64,000 nucleotides of DNA, from positions 4,983,001 through 5,047,000 of the forward strand of contig NC_083509.1 of the NCBI RefSeq assembly GCF_032362555.1. The letters run 5' to 3'. Positions 1 to 11,160 of this stretch are shown here, one piece after another. A program made the translations under genes and the position numbers. How positions within the stretch are numbered: the first letter of the stretch is position 1; every line of letters starts with the position of its first letter. The notes below the pieces were generated by a model that did no database searches, was not told where the DNA came from, and worked only from the letters and a program-made list of their open reading frames with translations. The DNA is from Amyelois transitella (lineage: Eukaryota; Arthropoda; Insecta; Lepidoptera; Pyralidae).

Positions 1-408
1 TAATATTAACAACAGCTAGTAGATAATATTATTAAAAGTGTACCTAAGTAGAGAAGTAGATCTTCCTAAAAAAGATGTCATTTTGACACTTCTACTTATT
101 TTTATTTACTAATGACGCGCAATCTTATCTTATTGTTTATGAGGTAGGTATCTTTTGAAACTATGTATTTTGGTATACTATGTATTTGGTTCTGAGTCGG
201 TTACTTGCTATTATTGTTTCCCTGTAAGTTGAGAATCGGAGAAATTTTGCTTATGATCTGAACAATGAGTTGCTGGGACGCGGGGTCCGACGTGGCATCG
301 CCTTGGGGTGCCGTCGAGTTTGGGTTACTGTAGAGGCCAAGATCTGTGCTTTCCATGCCATGGTTATCTTGCTCCTATTGTATAAAACATTATTTTTTAA
401 TTTATTTA
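1..408. other. Intergenic, nothing recognised
   Basis: AT-rich sequence downstream (minus strand) of the receptor gene. It contains GTAGGTA-type low-complexity runs but no gene or repeat end that I can support. Confidence 0.4.
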
Positions 409-660
409 TTTACCGTGTGGTTCCCAGCACTTCTATTAATAAAATGAAAATGAAAAATGAAATAATATTTATTCATTAATTACAATATGGTAAATAGGAC
501 CACTGCATCTCCTTCCCGTGGATGTCGTAAAAGGTGACTAAGGGAATGATTAAAACTTGGCATTCTTCTTGAAGCCATACAGCTGAACGTGGCCTATTTA
601 TAACGGACTCTCTCACTTCCCTCTTTAAACCTGATAAGGATTTACTATCACGTTCATTGT
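409..660 (+). repeat. Diverged copy of the (ATGT)n-tailed short interspersed repeat
   Basis: Starts CCGTGTGGTTCCC, then GGACCACTGCATCT, GATGTCGTAAAAGG and AGCTGAACGTGGCC, matching the family seen complete at 36087-36361. It has an AT-rich insertion near 430-500 and lacks the tail. It lies just past the receptor gene stop. Confidence 0.7.
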
Positions 661-717
661 ACGTGCGTTGTACCTACTATTGAAATTACAAACAGACCAA
701 ACAATTAAACTTAAAAC

Positions 718-3700
718 TTAACGTAACTTAAAGCCTACCCGATCGGTGGTGTCCATCAGAGGTAGGTGCTCTGTCTGGTCTGCGGGTACAGGCAGTAACA
801 AACCGCCATCTTGCTCACTCCGGTTGTTCCATTGAGACATCGGTACTAGTTCATTGTTACTGAGAAAAGTAATTTCAATATTTGAGGTAGCATAATTGAA
901 AAACTTTCTATTACTACTTACTTATAAGTACATTAATTAACATAACTTACTTCAATATATTTTCTGCTTCAGTACCATCTTCTTGGATTGCCACGTCGCC
1001 GTTTTCGCCCTCATTGATTTTGTACCTTGATAAAAAACCGTTCAATATCTTTATTCATATACATATTGTATAGGAAAGTAAGTATAGGAAAGAAAGTAAG
1101 TAGGTATAAGACAAAAAGAGGCATTTTTGTCTTATATACTATTTTTTTTTTATTCTTATATACATTTTTTTAATATAGCTTTTGTTTAAAGTGACTCATC
1201 TTTACGTGTTGTCTCACTTGCATTCTCAGCTGTCAAAATTTTCTTATCCGATAGGTTAGACAACAGTCACAATGTAGGTATATACATGCATAATGTTGTT
1301 AGCTTATTTTGTTAATGTGAAAGGTTTGTTAGAGAAAATAGGGGTACCTAATAAACCAATAGAGTTAAACTTAACACTTATTTTGTTAAGTTAAACTTCA
1401 CTTATAGCAATAATTCGCAACTTGTAACCCCGTTATTTCGAAAATAGTTATTAATATAAGAAGTTCTGCTGCTGAGAGTAAATAACTTTTAACAATAAAA
1501 TCATTGCCTTTAGGCACTAGGCCGCAATGTTGCAGTGGCTATTTTTTTTAATACGATATGTTTAAGATTTTAACAAAGCTTTTATACCCGCTGTTAGGCC
1601 TTTTTTTCAGATGTAAATTGGGATTGGCCAAATAAATAATAATTAGGTATGTGTACTTATTTAATGTCATGAGTCATATTTTTTTATTATATACGATTTT
1701 TTGTATCTACCAAATACTACAGACCTATGTAGTGTTCGACCCAAGACAATACAAAAAGAAAAAAACAAATTTAGTTTTATTTTTTAATAAAATCTAAATT
1801 GTAATGACTTCATCCGTTTATAAGCTATGATGACACAGACAGACACACAGACATACACGTCAAACTTTTAAAACCTCTCTTTTTCCGTCGGGGATTAAAA
1901 ATACTTGAACACTTTCGGCATTTGGTTTAAGGACATTAATTAACTACCTGTGATGATCAGGAGGGAGCCGGACACAGTTACTGTAAGGGTTCGCCATCTG
2001 CCACCTTTCCAATTCATATTCTTGCTGGTCCAGAAAAGACTTCGTTGATTCTACAACGAAATGAAAAGAAATCAACATTATAAATTTATGCACACAAATA
2101 AAGTAGGTACATACATATCTATCTACCTTTATAGATAAATTTTGTTGAAATGCAGGTAATAGATGCAGTTAGTGAGCTAAAAAATACCTACCACTTTTTG
2201 GGGCTGTGTATGAAGGCAGCAGCGCCTCGGTATGCAGTTTCGGGGCGGTCGGAGTTATCATGATTGAACTGAGATTGCCACCCTCTCGAACAGGATCTGA
2301 ATAGACACACACTGTTTTGTTAAAAAGATAGGAATGAAGACCTAATATTTTTATGAATATATGCTAATATGCTTGGTAAATGGAAACACAATCAAAAAGG
2401 AAATTTAGAAAAATAAGAGCAAATAGCAGAGACTTTCCTCGATTTATTATTTTATGGACAGTATCATAGTTACATATAGCATCATAAAGAAATTCATTAC
2501 AAGAACGAAAATCACATTAAAAATTAAAACAGGATACCGAAAACATACAAACCTAGGTAGGTACTAAACACATCGAGCAATCTTTTTGTGGACAGTCATA
2601 TATATTATACATATTCTTCTAAATCCAATGACTATTTGGTAAGTTGTAATATTTCTTTTTATCTATACTAATATTATAAAGCTGAAGAGTTTGTTTTGTT
2701 TGTTTGTTTGTTTGTTTGTTTAAACGCGCTTATCTCAGAAACTACTGATCCGATTTGAATAATTCTTTCACTGTTAGATAATCTATTTATCGAGGAAGGC
2801 TATAGGCAACATTTTATCCCGGATTTCCTACGGGAAACGTCAACAATGCAGGTGAAAGTTGAACGAGTCGGCCATTTGCGAGCTTTCCACGCGAACGCTG
2901 CGTAAACCAACAAAGATATAGTAAAACAATGTACTAAAGATGTGAAGTACTCATTTTTTGCCACAAAAAAGTCCGCGAGAGCATATATCTATCTCTTAAG
3001 GTTTACTTACAATAACCACTTTTATGTTCATTTTTTAAGATTATTTTTTCATTATAAACATAAGTTATTTTGAAACCAATTTTCTTTAATTCAGTATTAA
3101 TCCTTATCCAAATAAATATGTTTATTATTTTCGGCTTTTCATGTAGATTAAAATTGCCATTTACAGTATATAAATCAGACGAATAGGTTTTGAGATATAG
3201 TCGTTATAAGCAATTTGCAGCGAAACATTTAATACGGCGAACCAGCGTTCTTTCTAATACGCGTGACCGCCTGACGCCCTGCTCTATCCTACTTCCTACA
3301 TACATATAGATAGGAACTGTTTTAACCTCTTACCTACTTTTAAACTGATCATGTCTATCTTTTAAGATTGTTGTTGATTATGAGTATTTCATTGTAAACA
3401 CAACTGTCTTTGATATCACTTAATTTCAATGAACATCTTAGAAGATATTACTATTTTAAAGTAAAGTAAAGTATCAGCCTGTAAGATCCCACTACAGGGC
3501 AAAGGCCTCTCATCTCACTATACGGTCTCCGTTCCGTCACGGGTAATGATGTGGGCCAAGTCGTCGCCAAGTTGCATAACAATTAGCAGCTATACCTAAT
3601 TGATAAAGCCGAGGAGGATGTTTGCAAAAATAAATATGATGCCCAAAATAACTATTCCACGCGGACGAAGTCGCGGGCACAGCTAGTGTGCAATAAAGAG

Positions 3701-6533
3701 TTTAAAAACAAACAAACAATCACCTACTTGCAAGTTTTCTATAATAGGTATGTCTTCTCTGTTCTCATTCAGAACTATATATTTTTAAAACTTATATCTA
3801 TAAATTTGTTTCTCCGCTTTAGTTCCTTTCTAAATAGAAATCGAGCTACCTATTTAATAAGAGCTCGGAGTGCTTCTAAATAGTTCACGGCCAGAAAAAT
3901 GGACGAAAAATAAATTGATTCGGTACTTTGCTAATTAAAAATACATAGCAGAATAACAACAAGTTTTATTTTATTCACGTTCATATTAAAGGTACTCAAC
4001 TAAAGAGAAAAATATAGGTTTAAAATACTTACTCATTACTGAACAACAGTAGGAATTGTTTTTCTTGCGCATATAATAAAGAGCAGAACTGATTCCAACT
4101 ACGACAAGAATGCTGGTGCCCGCACCCACCCAGAGAAATAAAAACCCTAGGGAATATCGCACCACGCACTTCCCAGGGCTGTGAAACTCGTAACTAAAAG
4201 GAAATCAGTATAAATAATTAATTCTATGATGTGATTATTATTTAACTAATTATTATAATAACAGTAGGTACTTACTAGCTTACTACCTTACTACTAGTAG
4301 GTAGGTACGTACTGACCGATACCGTGTTTTCTTTCTTACAAGGTAGGTAGGAGCCAATTTTTACACAACTCAATAACTTAGTTATAAAAAAATTTTGCCT
4401 CTAAAACAGCTATACTCAACCTTTTTTTTACCAGGGCCAAAACACTTTCTGTCATGTGATCCCGGGCCGCAAGCGAAAAATTATTATTTGATACTGTGAA
4501 CACTTTTTCGCAATTTATTTAGATCGGGCTTCTTGCTACATACTACTCTTATTACATCATTAATGCCAAAATGCAAATACTTTATTTGCCATATTAAACT
4601 TCGTTATCTTCACCTTGTAAGTTTCGATTGAGATTGTTCAGTTTTTTCGTAATAACGCATAGAAAAGCTAAAAGACACTACCAACCATCATTTTGTAATT
4701 CAGGGTACACTTTATTATTTTGCTCTAAAAACAGTTTTATTTGATTGCGTAATGAGAAAAACCTTTCCAAAACTTTACCTCTACTAAGCCATCATACCGA
4801 GGTATAATTACGTCGTTTTGCTCACTTTACAGGCTTTTAAATCTTCTTAAAATATAGAACGAAAGTGGGCCAATCAAAACGGCCTGGCGGGCCGCAGGTT
4901 GAGTATAGCTGCTCTAAAAAGTCCCTCTTGATTGACCAGTCCTTCTTGAGGACAAAGTTCCAGTTGTGAACCTTGTTGGTACGCTTGTTGGGCACGCAAT
5001 GTTGTGTTGTAGTCTTTAGATGTTACTCACGATGTCTTTAAATACCATAGATATTCGAATTATTGTTTCATGAAACTATAGGGATGATGTGATGTCCTTC
5101 TTGCAACACACATTTCGCAGCTAACTGCGCAGTTGTTTGGTATACCCTACTTACTTACATATAAATAAGTCTTATGTCATTCCGAATTTCATTGCTTAAA
5201 GTAAAAATTAAATTTTGACACTAACCCTTCACGACATAAACCACATTCTCCAAAGGATTTTGGACACGAGCTCGAAGTTAATGGGTCATAATTTTCACAT
5301 GACGCACATTTTTTACACCTAAAGTCAGAGTCGCAGAAGAAATCTTCTTCACATTGTTGTAGTTGCTCATTATTATCATCTTCTGAAATACAATCTACTT
5401 GGCCATGAGTCAATAGAACACAGCTAGCGAGGCAGAATAAACACAGTACCAAACTGAAACAAATATTACTTATATAGTTAACTATGTTGGTATAGAATTG
5501 AATGCAAAAACGAAGTATTTACCTACCTATCTATACTTACTATGGAAAACGGGTGGACTGTATATTTGAGCTACCTAACATTGCTGTGTCATCTGACTTA
5601 AAGGTTCTTGAATAAAACATAAAATACAATTTGATAGCTGAAGATTGGCCGGCGGAGTAGGTGTGCACTAGTTGACTTGTTGTTAAGCTAGTACTGCCTT
5701 CTATATAATATTCAACATAGCTGTGCCCGCGACTTCGTCCGCGTGGAATTATTATTTGGGCATCATTGAAGCCCTCAAGGATAAATAATTTTCCCCGTTT
5801 TTTTTTCACATTTTCCATTATTTCTTCGCTCCTAATAGTTGCAGCGTGATGTTATATTATAGCCTAAAGCCTTAAGTCTTCCTTGATAAATGGTCTATTC
5901 AACACAAAAATATTTTTTCAATTCGAACCATTAGTTCCTGAGATTAGCGCGTTCAAACAAACAAACAAACTTTTCATCTTTATAATATTAGTATAGATTA
6001 GCATAACATTATCTGGAATAAATTAATTTTCAGATAGATTAATAAGTATATAGGAATAAATATATCCTCGCCACTACCTAGATGGTGCTAGCCTTGAATG
6101 AAGAACCTAAAGATATGGGTAAATAAAAATAATAATGAAAAAAATTTGTACCTATAGATAGGGGACCGGACTGTAGTTTTGAAAATACATTAAATGATTT
6201 GATAGAAGGAAAAATTCTCCAGATTTGTTTTAATTTTACCTATGTCTATTCATTCATCTTAAATGCTACCAGCAACTGAAATAGGTTTCGAATCAGTTTT
6301 GAAATATCGAATGCCTAATAAAAACGAATTGCTTATGGAAATGGCAATCGTCAAAAGAAAAAAAAACGCAGGTTTCAAACTGGTACCTACTTAAATCAAG
6401 TTCTCTGGCCAGGTAAATCACGATGGACCGATTATTCAAACTGCCGAGGATATAGATATCAAGGATCAGCGGATGCAACGTAACAAAGTAAAATAAGGAA
6501 GGTAGGTACTCACCCTAATAAAAACCTGTACAT
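718..6533 (-). CDS. TNF-receptor-like single-pass receptor, Wengen type favoured (7 exons)
   Basis: I rebuilt seven exons with matching phases: 6514-6533, 5226-5453, 4033-4193, 2192-2296, 1948-2050, 951-1025 and 718-859 (stop 718-720). The total is 834 nt and 277 aa. Residues 1-24 form a hydrophobic signal peptide that is split across exons 1 and 2. Residues 28-92 hold ten cysteines, with runs CKKCASC and CGLC followed by a GYE motif; this spacing resembles the single cysteine-rich domain of insect TNF receptors. One membrane segment lies at about residues 97-122 and is followed by RKK, which fits a type I topology. The cytoplasmic tail of about 150 residues is polar and has no domain I recognise. 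Insect receptors of this kind bind the TNF ligand Eiger and signal to JNK. Grindelwald, or a lineage-specific cysteine-rich receptor, is the alternative. A possible donor just before the stop leaves the last few residues uncertain. Exon structure is firm, family moderate. Confidence 0.72.
1780..1905. repeat. Degenerate lepidopteran dispersed repeat
   Basis: A CACAGACAGACACACAGACA run followed by CGTCAAACTTTTAAAA and GTCGGGGATTAAAAA is a motif string I recall from many moth repeats. It is an intronic fragment without clear ends. Confidence 0.35.
2662..3686 (+). mobile_element. Lep1-like non-autonomous Helitron
   Basis: Begins TCTATACTAATATTATAAAG with a (TTTG)n stretch and ends GAAGTCGCGGGCACAGCTAG: a 5' TC and 3' CTAG as in Helitrons, and the motif order of the Lep1 family as I recall it. 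About 1 kb, longer than its relatives, because other repeat sequence lies inside (a SINE-like AAAGTAAAGTATCAGCCTGT segment from about 3462). No helicase frame. It lies in intron 3 of the receptor gene. Confidence 0.65.
3462..3600 (+). repeat. SINE-like fragment nested in the Helitron
   Basis: AAAGTAAAGTATCAGCCTGT then GATCCCACTACAGGGC and AAAGGCCTCTC resemble the start of a widespread lepidopteran SINE. Truncated. Confidence 0.4.
4407..4911. mobile_element. hAT-like MITE with perfect 8-bp target duplication
   Basis: Inverted ends CAGCTATACTCAACC and GGTTGAGTATAGCTG flank 505 bp. Direct 8-bp copies of CTCTAAAA lie at 4399-4406 and 4912-4919. An 8-bp duplication and CAG...TCAACC ends fit the hAT superfamily. 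No transposase. It sits in intron 2 of the receptor gene. Confidence 0.85.
5718..5997 (-). mobile_element. Lep1-like Helitron copy, reverse orientation
   Basis: Reverse complement begins TCTATACTAATATTATAAAG and ends with the GTCGCGGGCACAGCTA motif. The short frame at 5540-5818 is part of it, not a gene. Lies in intron 1 of the receptor gene. Confidence 0.65.
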
Positions 6534-6837
6534 TTTATGTTACGGAAATCTCACAGATCAACTACAGAAATTTCAGATTCACTAATTCAAATCACTATCT
6601 TGATTCACCACATAAATGTTTAACACTGAATGTTTCTGCAATTCGTTAAAATTGAACAGTAGGTAGGTAGGTATGTAGTATGAATGATGAATGATTGTCT
6701 CAGAGCTACTTTTTATACCGACGTAGCCTGTTTGCCCCTTTTAGATAAGAGCACTATTTTCACCAAAGTGTTGTCATGTCATAAGTACTATACGCAGAAA
6801 TAGTGATAGAGTTTCATAGTGGGTATGTTTACCCATA

Positions 6838-6900
6838 TACATACAGTCACATCAATATCCCTTGCGGGGTAGACAGAGCCAACAGTCTTGAATAGTAAAG
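6838..6900 (-). repeat. 3' end fragment of the (ATGT)n-tailed repeat
   Basis: ACATACAGTCACATCAATAT, then CCTTGCGGGGTAGACAGAGC and CAACAGTCTTG match the antisense tail of the family. Upstream of the receptor gene. Confidence 0.65.
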
Positions 6901-6973
6901 GTGTTCATAACGGCTATATTTTGCCAAACGCGTTACGTGAATAAGTACGTATGCTATTATTTTTTACCTAATA

Positions 6974-8286
6974 TTAGGTCCCTACAAGTGAAATTGGCGT
7001 TTTCTTGTACTGGCCATTGTAATCACAAATTTCTCCTCGTTGGTTAGGAATTCCAAATTTAAATTTATACAGCTATTAACACATGTAGGTAAGTACTTAT
7101 TTGAGTTTCGTTAGCTGTCATTCATTTGTTTTTTTTTTTCTTCTGATGTTTCTATTTGCGTCACTCAGTTAAGAAAATGGAAAACTTGAAATATCGCGTT
7201 ATACACGAGAATGAGTTCTACTGTGGCACCAGTGCTGCGGAAACAGCTCGAAGGGTTAATGATGTGTATGGCGATCGTGTTGCAAAAGAATACACAGTGC
7301 GTTTTTTGTTCCAACGTTTTCGTTCTAACACCGAAGCCTGAAGCAAACTCGGACGTGGTTTGCGATGGACTCGCTTCCACAATAGCCTTCAATTTTTCAT
7401 TATCCACTAGGCCGTCCACGGGGCTTGTTCTGCAAATCGAAATTTCCAGAACGAAAACTTCGCCAACCACGTCCGATTTAGCTTCAGACATCGGTGTTAG
7501 TGACAAAACTATTTTAATCCACTTGAAGCAAATTGGGAAGATTAAGAAACTTGAAAGGTGGGTACCTCACAAATTGAGTGAAGCAAACCGGCAAACGCGT
7601 GTCGACTGCTGCGTTATATTACTTGACAACACAATAATGAAGGGTTTTAAATCAAATCTATATAAAAAGTAGATTCTCTACGATAATCGGAAACGCAAAT
7701 TGCAATGAGTCGACCCTGGCCAACCAGCATCCTGCCTCAAGCGAAAATTGAGCCAAAAATAGTTCCTTATAAGCGTTTGATGGAGTAATGCCGGTGTCGT
7801 TCATTAGTTTTCTCAAATCTGGCCAGACGATCCGACTATGGACGACCGATGGTCTATTGTGAGCAATTGTAAACTATGATGGAAGCTAGCTGCTAAACAA
7901 TCAAGACTGGTCAATCGCTTGACGCCACTGCTGCACGACAACGCTAGACCACACACTGCACAACATACGGCTACCAAATGAGAGGAGCTTCAATTGGATG
8001 TTTAAGACATCCACCATACTCCCCGGACCTTGCTCCAACAGATTACCATTTTTTCCAAATTCAGCTAACTTCTTTAAGGAAAAAGTTCAACTCTGATAAG
8101 GCAGTCCAAACCGCCATCAAAGATTTTATTGATTCCCGTCCGAATGGTTTTTTTTAGTAAAGGGATCAATGAACTACCTATGAGATGGCAAAAATGCATA
8201 GATAATAATAGTTCTTACTTTGATTAAATAAATTTGTTATATTAAAAATTTTCGAGTTTTTTTTCCTCCTATACAAAATGACCTAA
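6974..8286 (+). mobile_element. Decayed mariner with an internal inverted block
   Basis: Inverted ends TTAGGTCCCTACAAGTG and (reverse) TTAGGTCATTTTGTAT, flanked by TA on both sides, bound 1313 bp. Transposase pieces read forward at 7177-7326 (KYRVIHENEF, ARRVNDVYGD) and from 7470 on (SDKTILIHLKQIGK, RWVPHKLSEANRQTRVDCC). The stretch that should lie between them (DNEKLKAIVEA, SQTTSEFASGFGV) reads on the opposite strand at about 7327-7457. Downstream, remnants of the catalytic motifs (HDNARPH-like and PYSPDLAP-like) are recognisable but frames are broken repeatedly. A mori/cecropia-type mariner by memory. Confidence 0.88.
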
Positions 8287-8980
8287 TAGTTGATAATTTA
8301 ATCTTATTACCCTTACAAACAAGTTTGACCTGGCTTGGGCGCATATTTATTAATTTTACATGTACACTTAGCCACGGCCGCATAATAGGTATAGAATTTC
8401 AAAAGATTCCCTACCTGCAATTCTCTGTCTAATAAATGATCGGAAATATGAATCTCAAGGTCATCTTAAATCAGAGAAAATTGATCTAAGAAAGGTTCTG
8501 CTTAACTTAAACGTGATTGCAATTCTAGTTAATGCAATTTTATAAATTCACTTAATAAAACTAAATCAGTCAGATAATTAATGAAATTAGTAAGTTTTGA
8601 TTTCACCGCACGTCTTTTTCTGATGGCGGTTTTAATGAAATCATCACTACCTTCAAAGTCAGTTATCGAATGCCTCTTTTTGGTCATTGTGCGAATAAAT
8701 AAGGGTAAAATAATTAGGTACGATTTTTCTCAATTTCCCACAATAATACAGTTGCAGAAATTGTTTTAAGGTTATGAAATGCCGGTAACACTTATCGCGT
8801 AGACTGAAATTGAGTAAAGACAATATTAGCCAACTAACGAAAAAGGACCCATGTGACTTGTCCTTCCAGTGTTTATTCTCCAGGATTTTAGTAGGAATAT
8901 TAAATAAATCTTTAGTTCAAGAATTTAAGTAGGTATAACGTTTAATGCGTATCTGCGTACTTCACTACATAGTATAACTA
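8287..8980. other. Intergenic, nothing recognised
   Basis: AT-rich, with only short chance frames. No splice-compatible exon found. Confidence 0.4.
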
Positions 8981-9146
8981 AAACAAAGTCGCTATTTTAG
9001 TCTGTTTGTCTGTATGCTTAAATCTTTAAAATTACGCAACGGATTTTGATGCGGTTTTTTGTAACAGGTAGAGTGATTCAAGAGGAAGGTTTTTTTTTAT
9101 GTATAATAACATTTATAATTTTGCACCCGTGGGCGGGTCGCTAGTT
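8981..9146 (+). mobile_element. Short Helitron-like dispersed repeat
   Basis: AAAACAAAGTCGCT, then TACGCAACGGATTTTGATGC, CAAGAGGAAGG and GGGCGGGTCGCTAGT. The same family as 11815-11985; the CTAGT end is Helitron-like. Short and non-coding. Confidence 0.5.
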
Positions 9147-9286
9147 TACTTAGTAGAAAAAAATTTTTTTTTTCATTTTCTCAGCACCCTTATTATTTTT
9201 TATTTATTTAATATTAGTTTCTGCAGGTACACTAGAGGTACCAAATCTACATATACAGTTGTCTTACCTACATATGTTAACTAGAA

Positions 9287-9454
9287 GTACACCCGCGGTC
9301 CTGACGTCAGGATGGCGGGTGTACCTATTTTATTTAAAATCTTTACATAGAAGGAGGTACACAGATTTTTAGGAGATACACTGAGGTACACATCAAGTAC
9401 GTTTTTAATCCAAAACAGATATAAAAATCCGTGAGGTACACCCGCCATTCTGAC
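9287..9454. mobile_element. Small TIR element with an extra inverted left arm
   Basis: GTCAGGATGGCGGGTGTACC at 9306 and its inverted partner (one mismatch) ending at 9454 bound 149 bp. A third, inverted copy of the end lies immediately left (9287-9305), forming a head-to-head palindrome around TCCTGACGTCAGGA. Inside, GGTACAC-type motifs recur several times. Superfamily not recognised and no clear target duplication. Confidence 0.45.
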
Positions 9455-9654
9455 ACACGTCAAATAAGAAGTGGGTAATTTTGTATAACCATCAAAAATA
9501 TTCGAGTTTTAATTTTCAAAATTCTCTCTTCTTTATGGCGAGACGTTAGCAAAGAGACACAGAGCACAGAGACTACATGAATCTCAATTCCACCAGCTGA
9601 ACGTAGGCCTTTAGGAGTAGGTATGGTATAAACATATAATGTGAGTTGGGTATA

Positions 9655-10374
9655 TATAATGTATGTTATCAACATTATTAAATACATATAAATAAAACTA
9701 AGCTTTGCACCAATTCATATAATGGAACGATTAAATTTTTCTATATAAAATCTTCGCCTTAAATTAAAAGGTATACTTATATAAACAGTAAGTACCCACT
9801 ACCTATATTGATTAAGTAGGTAGTTCAGCTTATTCATTTATTATGATCATTACATATATTATGATCATTACATATTATTTTGTTGTGACGATTAGAAAAT
9901 TTATGAACTTTCGTATGAGTCTAAATGAGAAATGAATCGTATTATTTAACATCCACATTTCCGCTAATTGATAGATTATGGTACCGAACTAACGTGTAAA
10001 ATAATCAATGCTATATGCAGATATGAACGTTGGAAGATTTTTGTGCTAAGTACTAGTTTTATGAATGATAAATAATATTAGTGACAACTTATTATATGAA
10101 TTCTTTGAATAAGGCATAAACTTACAGATTAAAATGACATCAACTTGCAATATTATAAAATTTGGCTTGGGCTAGTTATTTTGTTTCTTTCCCAGTGTAT
10201 TTCTCACTTTGTGGGGTCTCCTGATATATATATATTTTGACGGCCCAAGTTTATATATGTATTTACTTATATGTATGTTTATATTTCGATTGGTTCTAAC
10301 AGGCCCTACCCAACAGCTATTTGAAAAATTATGAATTAAGTACAATTTTGTGCCATATGGTCTAGCACTTTAAA
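9655..10374. other. Intergenic, nothing recognised
   Basis: AT-rich sequence with short direct duplications (a TTATGATCATTACATAT unit repeated at about 9840-9872). No gene seen. Confidence 0.4.
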
Positions 10375-10512
10375 AAAGAGCCATTCCATCATTCCCATAG
10401 ATACCGTAAAAGGCGACTCAATTCCATTATAAAACCATGCTGAATGTGGTGTTTTTAAGACTGATGGTTCTGCCTACTAGATATAATATACGTGACTATA
10501 TGTATGTATGAA
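10375..10512 (+). repeat. Diverged copy of the (ATGT)n-tailed repeat
   Basis: AGAGCCATTCCATCATTCCC, CCGTAAAAGGCGACT and GACTATATGTATGTATG follow the family order with internal deletion. Confidence 0.6.
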
Positions 10513-11160
10513 TTACAATGCAACATAAAAAACCTAACATAATACCCTGTCTGGAACATGAGATGATATTAATAATATGTATGTAGGTAAACATTGTTTC
10601 CAATAAAAAATTCAATTGTTTTCTAAACATGGATTAACATATAAAGGGACATTTAGGTATTATAATGAAACACCACTGTACCCGATACTTAAGTTGTAGA
10701 TTACATAGGCATGTAGAATAGATAGACACATTAATTACACTCTAAAGTTTAAACAATCTCAAAAATATACACATTTAGAATATCTTATTTCTTTTTCTTT
10801 AGGCAATAACATGCTACATAAAACAATAAAAATAACAAGAGATAAAATGCAAACTTGCATATAAAATAAAAAATAAATATTACTTTGGCACATTAATTAC
10901 AATTTCACTTGTTAAGCATTATGCAATTATGTTTATGCATAGTTTGTGTCAAACACACCATGCCTACAAATGTATACTTATAGATATATGTATGTATTGT
11001 AAATATAATATACTCTTGTTCTTTGGTGTAGTTTTATTATAACAGGCAGCCAACTGCTTATGCTTATCAATAATTTTGTTAACATATAAATAAACTTTTA
11101 TTATTTATTTCACAAACTTATATGCTGAAACAAAGATTAATTGTCTTGGTTGTCATCTAC
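10513..11160. other. 3' flank of the cytochrome b561 gene
   Basis: AT-rich non-coding sequence downstream (minus strand) of the stop. Probably holds the 3' UTR; several AATAAA-like words on the minus strand but none is decisive. Confidence 0.4.

Noticed and set aside
270-479. Short plus-strand frame at the window start
   Set aside because: It overlaps a diverged repeat copy and has no family resemblance or splice support.
5540-5818. 92-aa minus-strand frame
   Set aside because: It lies within a reverse Lep1-like Helitron copy (5718-5997) and its flank; not a gene.
7165-7672. Overlapping frames on both strands that look like a gene pair
   Set aside because: Both are mariner transposase pieces; the minus-strand frame is the inverted block of the element.
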